From NCBI RefSeq assembly GCF_947169325.1, contig NZ_CAMVPN010000016.1, positions 1 through 36,401 of the forward strand: a stretch of 36,401 bases of DNA. Reading direction: 5' to 3'. Below the pieces are notes generated by a model. It did no database searches. It had not been told where the DNA came from and was given only the letters and a program-made list of their open reading frames with translations. This DNA comes from an uncultured Methanobrevibacter sp. GTDB taxonomy: Archaea; Methanobacteriota; Methanobacteria; Methanobacteriales; Methanobacteriaceae. Position numbers and translations under genes: made by a program. Shown here piece after piece: positions 33,351 through 36,401 of the stretch. Position 1 is the stretch's first letter. Each line of letters begins with the position of its first letter.

Positions 33351-33447
33351 GTTATCACACAGGTATAAATATATTTTTATAATAATAAAAACATTATTAT
33401 AAATATACATTAATTTTAATTATGTAAATTTCAATGGAGGTTAATCT

Positions 33448-34170
33448 GTGAAAAAATGTCCTGAATGTGGAAATCCTAGCTATGACGGTGCTCCAGTTTG
33501 TGGAAATTGCGGATATGTATTCCCAAAATCAAAACCTGTTGTTCAAAAGAGAAAAAGCATCTTTGAACAGAATCCTGAACAAATACCAAAAGAAAAACCA
33601 AAAGCAAACAAACCTTCCAATGAACCAAGTGTTATTGACATTATCAAAGAGAAAAAACTTCTTATTGGAGCGATATTGCTTGTAACTTTAATTGTAATCT
33701 GTGGTATTTTCATTACTGGGTCACACAATAACGACAGTAGCTCCGCAATCCAAACCGGAGATTTAGTTGAATACAGCGCAGGTAATTTCTCATTTAACTA
33801 CCCTTCAAGTTGGGAACAAGTAAATTTAACTGATGAAGACCGCGAAAATGCCATATTTTTCGAAACTGAAGATAATGTAACCGTTGAGCATTATAATGTC
33901 ACAAGTGAAGCCCTTTCACTAAAAGAAATAAATCAGGAAAGAATCGGATCTGCAGTTTATAATGGAGATTCAATTGAACTTTTAGAAACTATTTCAATAA
34001 ATGACGTAAATGCTTCAAACGTTATTATGGAAAGCGTTAATGGTGGATATGTCAGATATGTTTCAATGCTTGAAAATGGAGAATTATACGTTTTCAAAGT
34101 TACCGGAGATTCTATTGACTCCGTCACATCAGATTCCATCAACAGTATGATAAATTCCACCGTAATATAA
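33448..34170 (+). CDS. Zinc-ribbon, single-TM protein with PsbP-like extracellular domain
   Basis: The 240-residue protein has three parts. An N-terminal double-CxxC zinc ribbon (C-P-E-C-G...C-G-N-C-G, residues 4-22) is followed by a basic and Pro-rich cytoplasmic linker. One transmembrane helix lies at about 71-90. An exported domain (about 100-240) opens with F-S-F-N-Y-P-S-S-W-E-Q-V, typical of PsbP/DUF1795-like folds. The topology (metal-binding inside, sensory-type domain outside) suggests a membrane-associated sensor or assembly factor; no substrate is known. It starts with GTG at 33448, fixed by GGAGGT seven bases upstream. A strong hairpin terminator follows the stop. Confidence 0.8.
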   Translation: MKKCPECGNPSYDGAPVCGNCGYVFPKSKPVVQKRKSIFEQNPEQIPKEKPKANKPSNEPSVIDIIKEKKLLIGAILLVTLIVICGIFITGSHNNDSSSAIQTGDLVEYSAGNFSFNYPSSWEQVNLTDEDRENAIFFETEDNVTVEHYNVTSEALSLKEINQERIGSAVYNGDSIELLETISINDVNASNVIMESVNGGYVRYVSMLENGELYVFKVTGDSIDSVTSDSINSMINSTVI

Positions 34171-34203
34171 GTATGATTTACATCATACTTTTTCTATTTT
34201 TTT
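34171..34203 (+). terminator. Terminator between the zinc-ribbon and Nit2-like genes
   Basis: GTATGAT (34171-34177), loop TTAC, ATCATAC (34182-34188) form a perfect 7-bp stem. TTTTTCTATTTTTTTT follows directly. It begins right after the upstream stop and ends about 10 bases before the next start codon, leaving little room for an independent promoter. Confidence 0.75.
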
Positions 34204-34213
34204 AAGTGTTAAA

Positions 34214-35041
34214 ATGACTTCTGTTAAACTTGCTCTTTGTCAAATGAATGTTATTGATGACAAAAAAGAAAATCTAAAGACTGCCAGGTCAATGATAACC
34301 CAAAGCGTTAGCGAACATGCTGATTTTATAGTTTTGCCAGAGATGTTCAACTGTCCGTATTCCAATGACAAATTCATAGAATATGCAGAAAGCGAGGAAA
34401 ATAGTCCTACATTGGAGGAGATATCATCACTTGCCAGTGCCAATAATGTATATATCTTAGCGGGTTCAATTCCCGAAAAAGAAGATAATAAGTTATACAA
34501 CACATCATATCTCTTCAATCGAGAGGGTGAAATTATAGCCAAGCACAGAAAAATGCACCTTTTCGACATTGACGTTAAAGACAAAATTACTTTTAAGGAA
34601 TCTGACGTTCTGACTGCCGGAGACGAATTCACAATTGCCAAAACGGAATTTGGAAAAATCGGCATTGGAATATGCTATGACATCCGCTTTCCGGAACTTG
34701 CAAGAATAATGGTTGAAGAGGGAGCATTAGTCCTGTTTTATCCGGGAGCATTCAACATGACAACCGGCCCTGCACACTGGGAGCTGCTATTCCGGTCACG
34801 GGCACTGGATAACCAGGTGTTTTGCGTAGGAGTTGCTCCTGCACTGAATGAAGATGCAAGTTATCACAGTTACGGCAATTCAATCATTGCAAACCCCTGG
34901 GGAGAAGTAATTGCCCAAGCCGGTGAAAAAGAAGAGTTAATTATATCTGAAATAAATTTAGATGAAATAAAAAAAATAAGAGAAGAGCTTCCTCTTTTAA
35001 AAAATAAAAGAGAAGATCTCTACGAAGTTATCAAAAAATAA
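34214..35041 (+). CDS. Nitrilase-superfamily amidase, Nit2/omega-amidase-like
   Basis: The 275-residue protein has the Glu-Lys-Cys triad of the carbon-nitrogen hydrolases: Glu43 in L-P-E-M-F, Lys113 in H-R-K-M-H-L and Cys154 in C-Y-D-I-R-F-P-E. The stretch H-L-F-D-I-D-V-K-D-K-I-T-F-K-E-S is characteristic of Nit2-type enzymes. Those remove toxic alpha-ketoglutaramate and alpha-ketosuccinamate by hydrolysing the omega amide. The archaeal substrate may differ. Only about 10 bases separate the ATG from the preceding terminator, and no good ribosome site is seen, so read-through or a promoter inside the T-rich tract must be assumed. It abuts the convergent HEAT-repeat gene with no gap. Confidence 0.92.
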   Translation: MTSVKLALCQMNVIDDKKENLKTARSMITQSVSEHADFIVLPEMFNCPYSNDKFIEYAESEENSPTLEEISSLASANNVYILAGSIPEKEDNKLYNTSYLFNREGEIIAKHRKMHLFDIDVKDKITFKESDVLTAGDEFTIAKTEFGKIGIGICYDIRFPELARIMVEEGALVLFYPGAFNMTTGPAHWELLFRSRALDNQVFCVGVAPALNEDASYHSYGNSIIANPWGEVIAQAGEKEELIISEINLDEIKKIREELPLLKNKREDLYEVIKK

Positions 35042-35887
35042 CTATTTTAATTTAGCCAATCTTTTTGTGAAGTAATCAACTTTTTTAGTGCCGTCAAACA
35101 CTTCAATGGCTGTTTCTATGACCCGGACCTCATTGTCATAGTCATTTGCTTTTCTGTAAAGAACACATAATCTTTTATATGGAGCGTCCTTAGCCTGTTT
35201 TGCTTCGACATATCTTTCGTATTCCTTAATAGCTTTTTGAGGATTGGTTTTTTCCATTTCCTTAATTGTGCTCATAGGAATGACTTTGACAACTGATTCT
35301 CCTGAAGCTTTAGCCTTTTGTCTTTTTTGTGCTTTTTTAATGGCCTTGTTACAGGATTTCTTGAAGTCCTTATCGTCTTCACCTTTTCTTGCCTTTTTAA
35401 TCAAATCAATTGCATCATCAGTTGCAAGGTCACCCAAAGCCTGAATTGCAGCGAGTTTCACACCCCAGTCCTCATCCTCAAGACATTTTGCAATTGTATC
35501 CAATTCCTCATCGGCCTGAAGTTCTCCAAGGGATCTTACTGCAACCTTTCTGACTCCAAAGTCATCGTCATCAGTCGCTTCAACGAAATAGGGAATGACT
35601 TTCTCATCTTCAGTTTCTTTAAGTGCAAATGCAAGGAAACGTTTATCCTTACCTTCAGCATTTGTAAACTCTTCAATTAATCTATCGACAGCAACATCAC
35701 CCATGCTTCCTAAAATCTCCGCCGCTTTAAACCTTACCTGTGCATTTTCATCGGTAGTGGCTTTTATTAAAGGCTCAATTGCCTCCTCATCAGTGATTCC
35801 AACCAATGATTCAATAGCTTCTTTTCTAACTTTAACATCATCATTTGATAAATTGTTAATAGCTTCATCAAAACTTAAATTAGTCAT
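35042..35887 (-). CDS. HEAT-repeat (PBS lyase-type) scaffold protein
   Basis: The 281-residue all-helical protein has about five HEAT-like repeats between residues 1 and 175 (V-R-K-E-A-I-E-S-L-V-G; V-R-F-K-A-A-E-I-L-G-S-M-G; V-R-K-V-A-V-R-S-L-G-E-L; V-K-L-A-A-I-Q-A-L-G-D-L-A). A lysine-rich linker follows, then a C-terminal helical region with TPR-like character (A-I-K-E-Y-E-R-Y-V; Y-K-R-L-C-V-L-Y-R-K-A). Such proteins are scaffolds or adaptor subunits; no lyase activity is implied. The ATG at 35887 lacks a ribosome site and has TTTATATAAT centred 25 bases upstream, suggesting a leaderless mRNA. Its 3' end is back to back with the Nit2-like gene. Confidence 0.9.
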   Translation of the reverse strand: MTNLSFDEAINNLSNDDVKVRKEAIESLVGITDEEAIEPLIKATTDENAQVRFKAAEILGSMGDVAVDRLIEEFTNAEGKDKRFLAFALKETEDEKVIPYFVEATDDDDFGVRKVAVRSLGELQADEELDTIAKCLEDEDWGVKLAAIQALGDLATDDAIDLIKKARKGEDDKDFKKSCNKAIKKAQKRQKAKASGESVVKVIPMSTIKEMEKTNPQKAIKEYERYVEAKQAKDAPYKRLCVLYRKANDYDNEVRVIETAIEVFDGTKKVDYFTKRLAKLK

Positions 35888-35907
35888 GATAATAAGTTAG
35901 ATTTCAA

Positions 35908-35917
35908 ATTATATAAA
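35908..35917 (-). promoter_or_regulatory. TATA box of the HEAT-repeat gene
   Basis: Minus-strand TTTATATAAT is centred about 25 bases before the ATG at 35887, consistent with transcription starting at or beside the start codon. The rest of the 212-base spacer up to 36099 holds no gene, only the SDR terminator. Confidence 0.5.
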
Positions 35918-36055
35918 TATTCAAATTGACATTAACGACTGCAAATTGTGAATTTGAACCAAAAAATAAATGATGATATATATCCCCATACAAAAACAGA
36001 CACCAAAACCGAAAACATCAATGGTAATGTGAAAGACAATCAATCAAATGAAAAG

Positions 36056-36100
36056 AAAACAAAAAAAAAGTAAAAAAAATAAGAGAAAGATTTTCTTATT
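36056..36100 (-). terminator. Terminator after the SDR gene
   Basis: Minus-strand AATAAGA and TCTTATT (36094-36100 and 36078-36084) form a 7-bp stem across a 9-base loop. Long T runs interrupted by one AC follow. It overlaps the stop codon of the SDR gene. Confidence 0.7.
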
Positions 36101-36401
36101 TAAATTGCAGTCCATCCACCGTCAATACAGATTAATTGACCTGTACAGAAGCTGGATGCATCAGATGCAAGGTAAATTGCAATACCGTCCAATTCACCAG
36201 GTTGACCTAAACGGCCAGCAGGACAGTATGCAGCAATAAGGTCCATGAATCCTTCCATTTCAATGGAATCTACAGTCAATTCTGTTTCAAATACTGCAGG
36301 ACCAATTGCGTTTACAGTAATGTTGTATTTTGCCCATTCAACAGCCAAGTTTTTGGTTAAGTTCATTACTCCACCTTTAGCTGAGGAGTATGCACTAATT
36401 C
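36100..36401 (-). CDS. Short-chain dehydrogenase/reductase, C-terminal part (partial)
   Basis: The frame continues past the right edge; about 100 C-terminal residues are visible. The catalytic Y-x-x-x-K motif reads A-Y-S-S-A-K, just inside the window edge (about 36376-36393). N-A-I-G-P-A at the usual P-G position, then G-R-L-G-Q-P-G-E-L-D and C-I-D-G-G-W-T near the end complete a classical SDR C-terminus of the FabG/gluconate-5-dehydrogenase/glucose-dehydrogenase group. The NAD(P)-binding G-x-x-x-G-x-G half lies outside the window, so cofactor and substrate cannot be judged. An internal ATG at 36366 is not the start. A terminator hairpin overlaps its stop. Confidence 0.92.
   Translation of the reverse strand, partial: ISAYSSAKGGVMNLTKNLAVEWAKYNITVNAIGPAVFETELTVDSIEMEGFMDLIAAYCPAGRLGQPGELDGIAIYLASDASSFCTGQLICIDGGWTAI

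Noticed and set aside
35042-35887. HEAT-repeat protein as a phycocyanobilin lyase
   Set aside because: Only the PBS-lyase-type HEAT repeats are shared; methanogens have no phycobiliproteins and the repeats are a general scaffold.

Overview
The window looks like a chromosomal segment of a gut-type methanogenic archaeon of the order Methanobacteriales, most likely Methanobrevibacter. The evidence is AT-rich DNA, archaeal TATA elements, strong GGTGAT/GGAGG ribosome sites mixed with apparently leaderless genes, a class III signal peptide pilin-like protein, an adhesin-like Ig-repeat protein with the lysine-rich C-terminal module common in this genus, a YcaO/TfuA pair, NucS, and a lactaldehyde-dehydrogenase-type ALDH. 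I saw no rRNA, tRNA, CRISPR array, insertion sequence or integrase.

Layout. 1-3.5 kb: start of a probable PRC-barrel gene (cut by the left edge), a tRNA-binding-domain protein, an aldehyde dehydrogenase, and a pilin-like protein coupled to a TadC-like membrane protein. 3.5-5.7 kb: a small broken membrane-protein gene, then two membrane-anchored proteins, one Ig-like with a poly-Ser linker and one with a cytoplasmic TIR domain. 6-11 kb: an MFS transporter, an M24 peptidase and an 819-residue secreted repeat protein. 11-13.6 kb: a compact M50 protease-ycaO-tfuA operon; YcaO/TfuA is the pair that thioamidates methyl-CoM reductase in methanogens. 13.8-16.7 kb: a minus-strand run of unknown protein, four-CBS protein, UspA and amidohydrolase. 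17-19 kb: a proteasome-like Ntn-hydrolase candidate, a 39-residue ORF and a zinc-ribbon protein with two AP2-like modules. 19-23.3 kb: carA-carB. 23.5-28.5 kb: a short SNF2 ATPase, nadC, and rnz-mscS-nadA. 28.5-32 kb: three paralogous alpha/beta-hydrolases, only one with an intact catalytic triad, plus a small acidic protein. 32-36.4 kb: nucS, an unknown protein, a zinc-ribbon/TM/PsbP-like protein, a Nit2-like amidase, a HEAT-repeat protein and the C-terminal part of an SDR enzyme cut by the right edge.

How the genes work together. Housekeeping blocks are clear: carbamoyl phosphate synthesis (carAB), quinolinate-to-NAD synthesis (nadA, nadC), tRNA 3' processing (rnz), mismatch-directed cleavage (nucS) and probable MCR modification (ycaO/tfuA).

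The best candidates for undescribed biology are four. The first is the stand-alone protein at 17011, whose residues fall in register with Thr1, Asp17 and Lys33 of the 20S proteasome beta subunit. The second is the triplicated hydrolase locus with two pseudoenzymes. The third is the transmembrane TIR protein. The fourth is the M50 protease linked to ycaO/tfuA. All functions are inferred from sequence alone; no database search was run.
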